Origin: Edolisoma coerulescens
Taxonomy: Eukaryota > Chordata > Aves > Passeriformes > Campephagidae
Direction: 5' to 3'
DNA length: 64,000 bases
NCBI GenBank assembly: GCA_013397115.1
Contig: VWZW01001404.1
Span: forward strand, 248,001-312,000
The notes beneath the pieces are model-generated. The model did not search any database, had not been told where the DNA came from, and saw only the letters and a program-made list of their open reading frames with translations. Each line of letters opens with the position of its first letter. Within the stretch, counting starts at the first letter, position 1. Both the position numbers and the translations under genes were made by a program. Shown here one piece after another: positions 1 to 11,979 of this stretch.

Positions 1-490
1 CTCAATTCCCAGGCAAGCAACCATTGAATCTGTGTCCAAGCTCCAGGGAGAAGTCCTGCACGTTCTCAGGGTGTGTGTAGGAGACTTCTGTCTCTATGAT
101 AATTGTGTGGGCTTTTATAGACATAAGAACCATGTCTTTTGGTCACCGATGTTTATTTTCTTTCATCTCTTCCCACATCTGCTCTCATACCAAGATGTGT
201 ACTCTGGACTGGGGCTCAGACTCTCGGGCGCCTAGAGGTGACCCGATGCTGGGCCTTTGATCTGGCCTGAGTTATCTCTTCCTGATGCCCCAGCCATGAG
301 AGAGACAGAGGGAGAGAGAGAGGAGGTCATCCTGCCACAGTTAGAAAGAGAGGAAAGGAAGAGATTTCTTGCAACTGGGCTCTGGTGTCAGAAAGCAACC
401 ACTCATTTTGTGGAAGAGTGGAAGCATCTTCTGTAGTCACTCCTCAACTGCAGCTCACTGTCATCCACACTCCATATCAGACATGGATGG
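1..490. other. Unassigned stretch with GA-rich tract
   Basis: I see no gene or recognisable repeat here. About 297-328 is a nearly pure G/A tract (GAGAGA and GGAGAGAG runs), a simple purine-rich sequence. The short open frames at 32-235 and 369-557 have no recognisable domain, and the second runs into the CR1 element that starts near 491. Confidence 0.5.
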
Positions 491-1550
491 GAACCATAGA
501 ATCACGGAATCATTTAGATGGAAAATGACCTCTAAGATTGCTGAGTCCAACTGTTAACCTAATGCTGAAAGTCCACCACTAAACCATGTCCTTGAGTGCC
601 ACATCTGCTTGTCTTCTAAATGTGTTCAGGGCTGGTAATGAATGCACTTCCATCATCAGCTGTTCCAACGTTTGACCACCAGTCCTGTGAAGAAATGTTT
701 CCTAATATCCAACCTAAGCTTCCCCTGGCAGAAATTGAGCTCATTTCCCCTTGTCCTGTCACTCATTACCTGGGACAAGAGACCAAACCCCACCTGGCTA
801 CGACCTCCTTGCAGGCAGTTGTAGAGAGCGATAAGGTCCCCTCTGAGCCTCCTTTTCTCCAGGCTAAACACTTCCAGCTCCTTCAACTACTCCTCATAGA
901 CCCTTCACCAGCTCCATTGTCCTTCTCTGGACACCTCAGCACCTCCTTGTCCTTCTTGCAGTGATGGGCCTAGATCTGAACACAGGACTCAAGGTGCAGC
1001 CTCACCAGTGCTGAGTCCAGGGGGACAATCACTGCCTTGGTCCTGCTGGCCACACTATTGCTGATACAGGCCAGAATGCTATTGGCCTTCTTGGCCACCT
1101 GGACAGACACTGGCTCATGTTCAGTCAGCCCTCAACCAGCACTCCCAGACCCTTTTCCACCAGGCAGCTTTCCAGACACTATTCCGCAAGCCTGTAGCAC
1201 TGCAGGGGGTTGTTGTGACCCAGACCCAGCAGTTTGTCTTGAACTTCATACCACTGGCCTTGGCCCATCAATCCAGCCTATCCAGGACCCTCTGCAGAGC
1301 CTTCCTACCCTTCAGCAGATCAACACTCGCACCCAAATTGGTGTCACCTGCAAACTGACTGAGGGTGCCCTTGATCCCCTTGTCCAGGTCACTGATAAAG
1401 ATTTTAAACAGGACTGTCCCCTCTGAGGAACACCATTAGTGAGCAGCTGCTGATGGAATCTTACACCAGTCACACCACTCTTTGGGCTTGGCCATCCAGA
1501 CAGTTTTTATCCAGAAAACAGTACATCCTTCAAGCCATGAGCAGCTTGCA
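491..1550 (-). mobile_element. CR1 LINE, 5'-truncated, minus strand
   Basis: This is a 3' portion of a chicken-repeat-1 non-LTR retrotransposon, read on the minus strand. On the plus strand it opens with the reverse complement of the CR1 3' tail (CATAGAATCACGGAATCA, 494-511), followed by the short 3' UTR. The ORF2 stop (TAG, complement of 579-581) lies about 88 bp from the 3' end. Upstream, to about 1550, the sequence matches CR1 ORF2 as I remember it, including the region of the reverse-transcriptase active site (complement of 1340-1354). There the usual F-A-D-D reads F-A-G-D, so one catalytic aspartate is lost. Frameshifts and stops break the rest. The 5' truncation is usual for CR1. The 5' limit near 1550 is where recognisable similarity fades, so it is good to perhaps 50 bp. 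CR1 insertions generally leave no clear target duplication, and none is visible. Confidence 0.93.
656..886 (-). pseudogene. CR1 ORF2 C-terminal remnant (frameshifted)
   Basis: This 76-codon open stretch inside the minus-strand CR1 encodes the C-terminal segment of the LINE ORF2 protein, downstream of the reverse-transcriptase palm. It is recognisable by FSLEKRRLRGDLIALYN near its start and DRTRGNE and LDIRKHFFTG further along. In an intact CR1 the frame would continue for about 30 codons to the conserved end just before the 3' UTR. Here it stops after VVKRWNS because bases are missing near 655-665. The lost continuation can be followed in another frame down to the ancestral stop at 579-581. 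It is a dead relic with no expected function. Confidence 0.88.
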
Positions 1551-2699
1551 GGTGGCTACCTGATTCTCACAGTACTCTGACCATGGCAGTAGCCACAGAC
1601 ATTTGGCTTAAGGGTTCAATAGTTTGGGTATACTGTGAGCTGGGACATAGGCTTGGACTCAAGGAAAGGATCACAGATATTTCTAGCTTAATAGAAATCA
1701 TCAGCATGCTGTTCCAGAAAGCTCCTTCTGTCTTCAGTGTTCCCTTTCTTTCACACTGTGCACACATCCAATCTCACCTCTTTAAATCGTCCATTTCATC
1801 ATCTTTTTTCTTCTTCAGAGCATAAATCTACCCAAAGGTCTTAACATAAATGCCTGTCCTCTGGACTGAACCCCTCTTTACAGCTTTACACATCCCACAG
1901 AAATAGATTTATTTATTTCAGTAGGTTTATCCTCTGAAGCCAGGATTTTCCAGTTTAGATTCAACTCTCAGGAGAAAAACTTGCAGCACAAGTCATTATA
2001 TATATCCAGGCAATGACTCTCAGCTGCCAGAAAATTGCAGACCAATGGGACATTGCTGTAATCTCTGATTCCAACTGGTCCATGCATTTCCAGTGGTTGT
2101 GCATAAAGAGATTCAGAATTGTTCATTAAGTTTGTTGTGAAACCAAGTGTTTAATATCTGTAATTCCAATGGATCAATGGGAAGTTAAATTGAGTGAAAC
2201 TAGTTTTGAACTTGTGCAGTTGCAGAGAAACAGCAGCATCACATATCTCAAAAGAACTTGCATTTTCAATGTAGCACCATGATTTTGAAACTATTTCTAG
2301 TGTTTCAGGCTGATGAGTGTTTTTCAGTGTTGTTGATTTGCTTTTTAATGAACAGCTTCACTGTGCATGCTAAGAAACTGCTGCAAAAAAAACCAAAACA
2401 ACTCAGCTCCAATAAGTAGAAGCATTTCTTTTACTGATAGGTTATCAACCACAACCATATTATTTGAAAAGTCTTGTCAGCAAGAAAGTTGAGTTAGTTT
2501 CCTTTTGTACACCTTGCTTGCATTTTCATGTTATTAAAATGCAAGAACAAAACCACATTGGGAATGCATTTGTCTTTACTAATAGTTTATTGTTTATTAT
2601 GGGTTCTTCTGTCTATTTAGGTACAAATTACCTGGTTCATTTGTTTAAATGTATTGGAAATAGTGACAGCACTCTTTGTTTTTTTCTGTGCAGCTGCTC
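1551..2699. other. AT-rich unassigned sequence
   Basis: I see no gene, RNA or recognisable repeat between the CR1 element and the GC-rich island. The open frames at 1567-1767 (minus) and 1583-1825 (plus) overlap each other, have no domain, and look like chance frames. The A- and T-rich composition resembles most of the window. Confidence 0.5.
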
Positions 2700-3060
2700 T
2701 TAGAGTGGTCTCTCTCCTTTCCTTGACAGGGTGCCAGGGCCCTGAGGACACAAGCAGCACTGAGTGTCCCTGAGCAGCCTCCTCAAACTCTCCCCCACCT
2801 TGACCGTGTCCCAGGACGCCATGTCAGCCCCCCGAGGCCATCAGTCCCTGCCCCAGAGATGCCACAGCAGGGCTGGTCTCCAGTTCACTGCAGCCCAGCC
2901 CTGTAGCATCCGGGCTTTTCCACCAAGCCCTGTGCACCCAAGGATATTCCCACCTCCAGGGAGGTGCTGATGCCTGGGGCAGGAGCTGCCCTTAACTGTT
3001 CCCAGCTGTCCTGCTCCTGTCTGAGGTGGTGAATCACTCCTGGGCGGTGTGAATAATTTG
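2700..3060. other. GC-rich island of unknown origin
   Basis: About 360 bp here is clearly richer in G+C (near 60% by eye) than the AT-rich DNA on either side, with C-rich runs on the plus strand. A good splice-acceptor-like pyrimidine tract ending in ACAG lies at 2709-2729, and a GTAAGG donor-like hexamer at 3152-3157. There is no conserved reading frame: the plus frame at 2764-2970 and minus frames at 2841-3091 are proline/serine-rich composition artefacts. It could be an old transposon fragment, a non-coding exon or an isolated CpG-poor GC patch. I do not recognise a family. Confidence 0.4.
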
Positions 3061-6000
3061 TGGAAATCTCTAGTCTTTGCCTCTGACACATTTTCTCTAT
3101 CTGATTGGGGGTAAAAGCACTGAGTCCAGGATGGGCTCCTTGGCTCAGGACGTAAGGAGAGAAGTGCCTTGGTAGCAGAGACAGGCTGTCAAGAGGCAGA
3201 CTGCATCAAACAGCTGTTTTCTGTATTCCCTAGAATTTGTGGATTTTCAGGTATGCTGATGCTGCTAGGCTAAGGCATAGGCAATGAGAAATTATAAAGC
3301 ATTTTGAACAGTCTTATAAAGGAAAATTAGAGAAATGCTAATACATATGATATGCATATATTTCTTGGAAATTTCTTTGCAAATTTCCACTTGAAAATGA
3401 TCATCTTTCCATAGCAATTTAGGATAATGGTATAGTGTTATATTATCTTAGTCAGATTGTTTAAAAAACCAAACAAACCACAACTATTTAAGGCTTGAGA
3501 CTCTTTAATACCCTTGCTTCTTAAAAGTACTTACGTAGTTGCCTTGAAGGCTGAAAGAAGAAAAATCCTTGAGAATGCTGTCTGAAATAAACTGTAAGGA
3601 ATATGTCATTGTTATGAAAAGATACACTCCATCCTCTTCTAGGTGGAATATATGCCTCCTGTTAACTAAAAAGAGTTAGGCACTGGGGTGAATACGTTTC
3701 ACACCATGCCTTGCAAATTAGCACATTAGACCTTGTTACTCCATCATCTGGTACCTTCATAACACCTCTTGAAAAGGGATTCTGGAACTTCAGAGGGCCT
3801 TGACAAGACCCGATCATGGGTTTTTTAGTTGGTTTAATTATTTTTTCCTTGTTAGTGGCTAAAAAATCTCTAGAAATACTGGGGTATCCCAGTGGACTCT
3901 TTGCAGTTACACCTCCTCCCATGGGACAGGTCTGGAATGGAGCAGAGCAGAGCAGTTTTACCACCAAGGAAGCATCCAGATTGCACAATAGAAATAAGAG
4001 CCGACTGAAAGCAGTAACACTGTTGTCTCCAGTTAGGAGTCAGGAAAAGTGCACTTTTCCCTTTCATTCCTCTTCACTTTCTTTTTTTTCCTGTGGATCT
4101 GTGAAATAAAAGTACTAATAAGAAACAAATCTACATTTGCTACAAACCAGTAATGAACCTGTGTTTTTTGTCTTCGTGGCTGTGGTGGTTTGTATGAAAA
4201 AAGGTTAGACAAAGGGTGTTCTAACAGTTTGTCATGAAGAGAAGAGAGCAGGAGAGGCTGTGAAAGGAATATGGAGCCAACTGCTCACATTACCCTATAT
4301 TTTATTAATCATAAAATTAATCAAAAACACTGAAGAAATTTCTAAGTCTCTACTCTGGGAGTCTACAAAATAAAATTTCTTTTCAACAGTCTCTGCCCTG
4401 CATTTTGCTGCCAGCCTAGAGATGATCCCATCTAAGACGCAAACCACAAGAACTGTGGTTAATTTGTGATATACTCCTCCGAGGCAGTTTTTCCCAAAAT
4501 AGTAAATATCATTCCACAGCATTTTTTTTTTTCTACAAGTCTCTTTGTTCTCCGTTGCCACACTGGATAATTGTATACGGTTGAAATAGAAGCTATTTCC
4601 CATGACCAGAATATCATAGTATAATATAGCTGATGTTAATAAATACTATTAAAATATAATAACCTATTTTTAAGGCCAGGAGGATCTGGTCTTATCATTT
4701 AGTCTGAACTCTGGTTTAAGAAATGTCGCATAGTCCCCAATTTGTCACAGCAGAGCTCTAATTCCTGTACTGCCAACCCAAACTCAACAACTGAACAAAT
4801 AACTAACTTTTAATTTTTTTTTTTAAAAATCAAGAGGTATGGAAAATTACTTTGATATTGGCTGGTTTTCTTATTCTGTAAACAGCACATGGCCATGCAG
4901 TGTCCAGTACAGTATGTACAGCAATATGGAAGTGTTTTCTTGGCAGCAACAAGAAAGTAAAGCAAGAGATGTCCAAAGGAACATAAGCGGAAGGCTGGTT
5001 GCTGATGGGCAAGATAAGTCTCCCCACCGAATTAGCCTACTTTGTCATTCCAACTGTTGAAAACCTGATATTTTCCAAGATGTAATTAATATTCACTTTG
5101 AAGATGCTTTTAATGAGCTATGGATGCTAAGTTATTCTCTAACAGCTTTCCAGTTGTAAGTAATGATTCATTCGGAGAGTAACAGATTCAGCTTTGGAAT
5201 GTCCCATCTTACTGCCCAGTCTTGCTATGCTCCTGCCAGCAAAACTCAATGTCTGCAGTGGTCGACCAAGCCATGTGGCACTAGTACTGTGTAGTCTCTT
5301 GATACTAACCTGGCATCCAGCCCCCTTATTTCAATATTCCTCATTTCACATTGCTATTAAGGTAGACTATTATTCCACTATTATACAGCACCAAAGGACT
5401 GTTCAGTCCAGCCATTAATATGCATAGCTAAATGTTCTACTTCATGCATTTTCAAGTGTCAGGGAAAGAAAAGACACTGAGAATTTTATTCCATTTGTAT
5501 CCCATATGTACAAATGTGTTCAGTTTATGGCCCTAGAGAGAAACTTTCTAGCTTCCAGAAGTGCATGCATAGCCTGGAATGTGAAAATGTGGTTGTTTTC
5601 TTTCTCTTATATTATCTTTGATAATAAAGATTGTACAGTCACATAGCTGGCATTTTTACTAGTGACTCATAAGGAAGAATAGAATCCAATTTTCTAGTCC
5701 TTAACTATCTTGGCTCTGATGCTGTAGTAAACAGAAAGCACTTATTGTCAGACAAGTATGTAGATATGATTCAAGGATAGAGGGGGCCACAGATCACTTC
5801 AGAAAAAAAAGAAAGCTGTTCTGTGAGAAGAATAACTAGTGAAGTCTGATTTGTTATAGGCTTCCTTTGGGCATCCCTGCAAATTTCTTCTTTCCCCTTC
5901 TCCTAAATCCTCTCCTCATCTGTTGCTCTGGATCCATGTCAATTCTGGTTGAAACTGAGTAACAGGCTCCTTCAATTACAGAAAGTGAAAAAAGAAACAG

Positions 6001-9000
6001 CTCTTCCAGAGAAAGGAAGACAAGCAAAGAGAAAATGCCATTATAAACCCTTAATTTCCTTGGAAAAGCAAGCTAGAGTATGTTTGGTATTCTAGCATTC
6101 TGGAAGTGAGTTGAGGCCCTAACCAATACTCTGTCCTGATGCAGTAGGTTGTGTTAGGACATGAGGAGAGGGAAGAAGCTCTTTCTCTCTGGTCACGTCC
6201 TTCATGTTGACAGGAAGCACATTCAGCTAAAAAATTTATCATGGGTCATGGTCCCCTTACTATAAGGCTTTGTCTTTCACTTTCCCCTTAAAATACAGTC
6301 TCCAATGCAGTTTCAGCTATCAGCCTTGAATCAAGAATTAATTCAAAAGTTCATAAAATGTGTTTCATTTAGAAAGTCAGAATAGATATCAAGTGATTTC
6401 TTCCAGTTTTAAAATGTCTGAGCTGAAGAACTGCACATAATCATGTGAATAATTTCCTTATTCCAAATAGTTATGTTTACAACAATCAACATGTGTTCTC
6501 AAATACTCATTATTAGTTGTAAAGGTTACATTTATCCATTCAATTTTCTTTTACCACTATTAAAGAGAACACCAGACTTTTCTATTTGTGCAGAATCATA
6601 TTTGCAAAGGTTATGACCACATATACTGATAAATGTTCAATATCAGCGCTTGGTCAAGCTGTGACAAGAAGGCCCCCATATACACAATATTTCAGAACTA
6701 GTATGTTCAAAAACCTTTGGGCTTACAATTCACCTTAAGAAATTCAATTAAGAGCACTCTGTCACTGCAGTCACTGTAAATGGATCTCTGTACAGGATGA
6801 TGGTCCTCACATTTCTTGAAGGTAGTATAGAAATCCCCACTACAATTTTTCTCCTTTGCTGTTTCTTTTATTTCAAGTCAGCCTTCATGAATAGCTTCGC
6901 AAATAAAACTTTTTTGAGCAAACCCACCTGTGTTGATAGACAACATAGAGAAAAATCTACAATCACATCTATGTCATGTATGCAGTTTGTGAGGTATTAA
7001 TAGCTAACTTTTGGTCTCCTCCACAAAAGATTCAAAGTTGCACATTTGCATGAAAAAGTTTTAATGGTTATCTGTTGTAAATGCTTAAGTCTGTTAATGG
7101 ACTGGAAAAACTTGGTTGTTAGGACGTCTCTGTAACACCGCCTGTGGTCCTGTTTGGGTAGGAGTGCATCCAATGGACTCAGTTATGTGAGGCAGCCCTT
7201 TCACAGAAATATAGCCAAGACCAAAACATCCAACCCATAGTCTAACTCCAGTTTTCTACTTCTGTATTTCACTTTGCATTGCAATTCCACCTCTGCATGT
7301 CCCCAGAAATCTCTGAATATCTCAACTCTGCTCCAGCCCCTTCAAGAAAAGATAAACCCAGGTCTCAGCCATCCTTATTGCTTGACTGCCCTGATTCCAC
7401 ATGTATCCTTAAACTTATTTAACATACGTGGACAGGATTGACAGAACTGGTTCAAATTTAAGCCATGAGCACTTTCTTTTGAGAAATTTTAAGAGTAAAA
7501 TAATGGATTTTACATCCAAAAGGATATCAACAGGAAGCATTACGCTTTTTGTCTTTTTTTCCGTATGGATTTCAACACTTTTCTGCACTCTATATCTACC
7601 TTAAGTTCCAGAAGAAAAAGTTGCATCTCATTTTTGCTGCTGTTAGGTCTAGACTCAGTTACAGTGGCCCAAGATTTCAGATCAGCACTGACCCTAAACT
7701 GACCTTTAATTTCCACAGTGCACACAGTGATGATAGTGAAAAGCACTTTGTTACTTATATGCCGAATTTTATTTTGGCATTTTCATGTGAGTTCTGCATT
7801 TCCTGTGATTTTCTGGACAGCATGCAATTTCTCCAAATCAGAAATATTCAGAAACAAACCATTTCAGGCTCAGTTACTTCAAAATATCTATAAAAAAATA
7901 CATCCAGAAATATTAATAACTAGACAAGAACAGAATCAGTTGTCCTAGACTGCCACTTCTGTTGACACATCTTACAACACACTTCCTGCCTTTTGATTCC
8001 ATCCCAGGAATTTCTCTGATGATGAAAACCACTGTCAAATATTTTAGCCCACTGAGCAAACCATTAATTGTATTTCTGATATTATATTTAATTTTCTCTG
8101 TTTACTTTGGGTAATCTGTAGGAAAAGGAACCTCATTACTTCCTGCAATTCTTGATTTTAAATTACACAATATTGTTTTGACCTTTATAGTACTGGTAAG
8201 GAAATTACACCTACAATCTCTCTATGCCCATAGTGTCCACTTTCACGTGAGTTCTTCCACTTCAGGCTTAGATAAGGATGGGGGCTGGGCAAAAGACTTG
8301 CCTAGAAACAAGCTATTAATGCGAGATGTGTTTTACAAATATACCCTAATTTAAGCAGTAGAAGGTCACGTGCATGCTAGATAATTAATTTGGGGATTTG
8401 GCAGACCAAAGGTCAGAATCACAACAAAATTAGCTGGTTTCTTTATATCAGCACTTATGAGGCAGAAGATGGGGGATATGTATTGTGAGCACTCTCCAGT
8501 TAAACTGTTGTGCTAGCACAAAACATTACTGCATTAGGCTGTAGCCCGTAATCAATCCCAGCTGGAAGCTCATATCAGCAGTACTGTTCTTCTTGCCAGT
8601 TCCTTGTTAATCCTCTGAAAGGGTAGGTAAAAACAGGACTAGTGTCTTATATTACATAGGTTGATTTATAGAACCCAGCTATTCAAACATTTTATTCTGC
8701 ACAATTTACAGGCCAAATAATTTTATTTCTGAAATGTTTAATTGGTTAATTTAGACCATACAAAATAAATGACAAAAAGGCTCCAGCAGAAATTCCATCC
8801 CATAGTCTCATTTTGGAGTATTTTGTTCCCATTAGTAATGTCAGGCCTCCCTGTGATCACTGCAGAAATGCTTTGTTGGGCCGAGAAGTGAGCTTTTATA
8901 TACATATGGAATTCTTAGAAATACTGTCTCTGAGCCAGGTATTTCAAAATGCATGTTTTCCCAGAAACCCAAATCTATCAGATAACATGCTTATCCATGC

Positions 9001-11917
9001 TGCTTCTCCCCTTTTTTAGAGCTGACACAGGATGAATAGGTGGCTCAAGTGTGAAGTTTTAGCTGCCCTGAGAATGGCAGTAACGCCCTTATATACCTCC
9101 TGTTTTCCAAACCAGTTAGTCCCATCATAATGAAGCCAAAAAGCTAGTAAGAGACTGTCCCCTGGATGAAAACAGACGAATTCAAACAGAAAAAAAACCC
9201 CACAATGTAATTCTAGCCAGAAAACAACTAGCTAGAGCTTTGTACTCTATCTTTCTTTTTTTTTTTCTTTTGGCTTAAAACCTTCTCTTTCTACTCCCTC
9301 CTGACCCATAATGTTCAAAGTAGTTTGGATCCTTGGAGTCCTGTTGACTCACCATGAATCCTGGAAGTTAGTAGCCTGTCTGATGAAAAAGTCCTTTCCT
9401 TCTACAAGTTTCTGACAAACTCCATCCCCTGTTTGCAGAAGTAGCTAGGACCACAGGGATCCCACATATTGGTTCGTCCCTGATCAAATTCCCAAAACAT
9501 GCTTTTACTAACCCTGAACATACGGTTGGTTTTTTGCTGGCATCAAATGCAGCTGCCAAGGCTCAGAGGAGTTCATAATCCTGTCCATTTTATTCCTATA
9601 CCTTGGTCTTGAACTTCCATATCACATATATATAGGTATAAACCAGTTTTCTGGGTTAAATAGCAAGCCATTCATGCTCTGGATACCTCCAAAATACACT
9701 AAAACACACTTAAAGATGTTGTTGATATTACTAAGCCAGTTATTCAGAAAAGGATGCTGCCTTAAATGAGGGTGAAACCAGAAAAATCCACAAAAGTCAC
9801 TGAACACTGAAAACATTTCTAGTCTTAAAGTGCTTGCTTTGGGAAAATGTTACAGCAAATAGGGGGCAGTTTTGGATACAATTGTGCAATTAGGCAGATT
9901 CTGATCTGAGCCATACTGACTTCATGCACAACTGAGCACAACTCTTTATTTCATGCCTACTACTTATTTCCAATCTACAGTGAGCTGTGGTTCAAAAAAT
10001 AATTCTGGTTTGGGTTTTTCCTTCTTATTTTGAAGATTTTTTTTTTTCTAGCAGAGATGAAAGACTAAAGCAGATAAAAGTTTAAGGTAAGGTCTGAATT
10101 CCATAAAGCAGATTACAGTCCTTTAGCCCATAGAGGAAACTGTCCCTTGACAGTCACAATAGATAGCCAGAGCCCTGCGGAAACAACTTGGAGAGTTTTT
10201 TGATTCAAACCTCTAGTTGATTTCCTAGTGGAAAGAAACTTAATTATATTAGTGTCAAATGTGTTATGCTAGCTACTTCATTTTTTTTTATTATTTTTTA
10301 ATTCTTTTGAAAACCATCATATGATAATCTAACAGTGTTTCAGTAAACTGTCTTCCTGACATATAGAATGAAAAAAAAAATCACTTTAAACACAGTGCTA
10401 CCTTCTTTTTCAACTCTCGAACTTTTGAACATCTCCTTGACACTTCAATCCCAATTATATCTCTGACCCTCATCTTAGAACTAGTTTATTCTTCTAAACT
10501 TGTAAAAGTAGGTACAGGGACTGGAGAATTTTCTTCCCTTTAGAGAAAATTCTGCTATGGGGATTTCTTTATCTGAATTTAAGTCATCACTTTGTATACA
10601 GTATCATTTCCTTTTCTGAATTCTCATTGTTTTTCTTAAGAAAATCTTTGGTTTAGTTATTAATCTCTCATTGGTTTTTAGTGTTATCAAATAACACCCC
10701 AGAACTCTGAGCCTTCTATTTGCATGTTGAGCAAATATTTCTTACTGAAATTTCACACAAAAGTAAGACTATAAGAATCCAAATAAGATATGGTGCTCTG
10801 GCTGCAGAAGAAAAATAAAGGGAAAAAAAGGAAAAAAGCAAAATATAGAAAGACTGCTTGTTTTAGCAGAAGCCCATACTATATATCAATGGATGTCAAA
10901 TTTACAATGACCATGACTGCCATTTACTTGGTATACACAAGGGTTTGAATAGCTATGTCAGAATTTCTTGGCTAGAGATAGGTGCACACACACAAGGCGT
11001 CATATCTGACATACTTGGGTGCATCTAACACACTGGGCGTTGCTTTATGAGAAACCTGTGTTCGTTCTGTGCATCCAAATACCTTCCATATGCATCAGAC
11101 ACATCAGCTACACAGTGATGTGCAATGATTCCAGAATTGGCAATTTTGTTACACAGGTACTGTGTAAATATCTGAGCAGCCAATGAAACATAGGCAGCTT
11201 CTTGTCCTGATGTCTTCTCGTCCCTAAAAGTCCAGCAGAGCTGCCCTGAACACATTTTTGTGTTATGCAGGAGTTTCCTTGGAAAATACCAGAAATTGTC
11301 ACTTCTGCCCAGATAATATTTATAGGTGGGAAAAGAGTTTAGAGGAATTCCATAGGCCTAGTAACACTATATTGTCATACGAAAAAACCATAGAATTACC
11401 TAAAATCTGCTTCTAACTCATCAGGACTGGTTTAATTCATTGGTTCTCTCTGTAGCTAATATGGCAAAGGAGTTCTGCAAATCTTCTAGATGGAATATGA
11501 AGTCTATGCTGAGATGTTTAATAATCTATGGTTTATTTGTTTACTTTTTGATATTCTGCTTATTATTAAATGCTTAAGAAAACTTTAAATGACTAGAAAA
11601 TTACTTTATATTGGGGCAAGGTACTGTGTGACATTTCCTAGATACATCCTGAAGCAAGTAATATTTATGGGGGTCACTTGGATGAGCAGTCACATTTGTG
11701 AAGAGAGAGATGTAGTACTTGTTTTAAAGTACCATGCAAGTCAAAAGTCTGAATTGGCCAGAATACTCCATGACAGGAGAATTAAAAATATTGGTTTAGG
11801 TGTCTTCATGTGTAATAGATTTCTAATCTGTGGGTCTGAATTAATAAAAAAAAAATAAAGAAAATCATATATTTATAGAACTGTTTTCTGGATTGTTTTC
11901 TTTGTAAGTGAGTAGAT
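3061..11917. other. Long AT-rich stretch without recognisable genes
   Basis: Nearly 9 kb without a supportable gene or classifiable transposon. Open frames are at most 114 codons, mostly T-rich or overlapping on both strands, and none carries a domain. Small details include a perfect 14-bp palindrome at 8508-8521 and a short CATAGAATTACC stretch at 11389-11400 that is too brief to call CR1. Homopolymer A and T runs of 8-11 bases are scattered through it. Confidence 0.55.
8508..8521. other. Perfect 14-bp palindrome
   Basis: TTGTGCTAGCACAA reads the same on both strands, centred on GCTAGC. Such a short palindrome could be a dimeric transcription-factor site or chance. The neighbouring sequence to about 8575 (ATTACTGCATTAGG, CCCGTAATCAATC) is locally complex rather than simple-sequence, which is the only reason to note it. 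Confidence 0.5.
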
Positions 11918-11979
11918 AATCTTAGAGGTCTTGATGATCTTAAAGGTCTTTTCCAACCTTAACAGTTGTATGATTCTAT
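11918..11979 (+). mobile_element. CR1 LINE 3' tip, plus strand
   Basis: Only the last 60 or so bases of a CR1 copy remain: CTTAGAGGTCTTGATGATCT followed by AAAGGTCTTTTCCAACCTTA and the terminal TATGATTCTAT unit. The order is the sense-strand order of the CR1 3' end. The internal partial repeat (GGTCTTGATGATCTTAAAGGTCTT) makes the tip slightly longer than the usual form. Extreme 5' truncation like this is common for CR1. Confidence 0.85.

Noticed and set aside
4183..4290. TGTGGTGGTTTG as a possible LTR start
   Set aside because: Only about a dozen bases resemble the start of some avian LTRs; the following sequence does not continue the match and no end or duplication was found.
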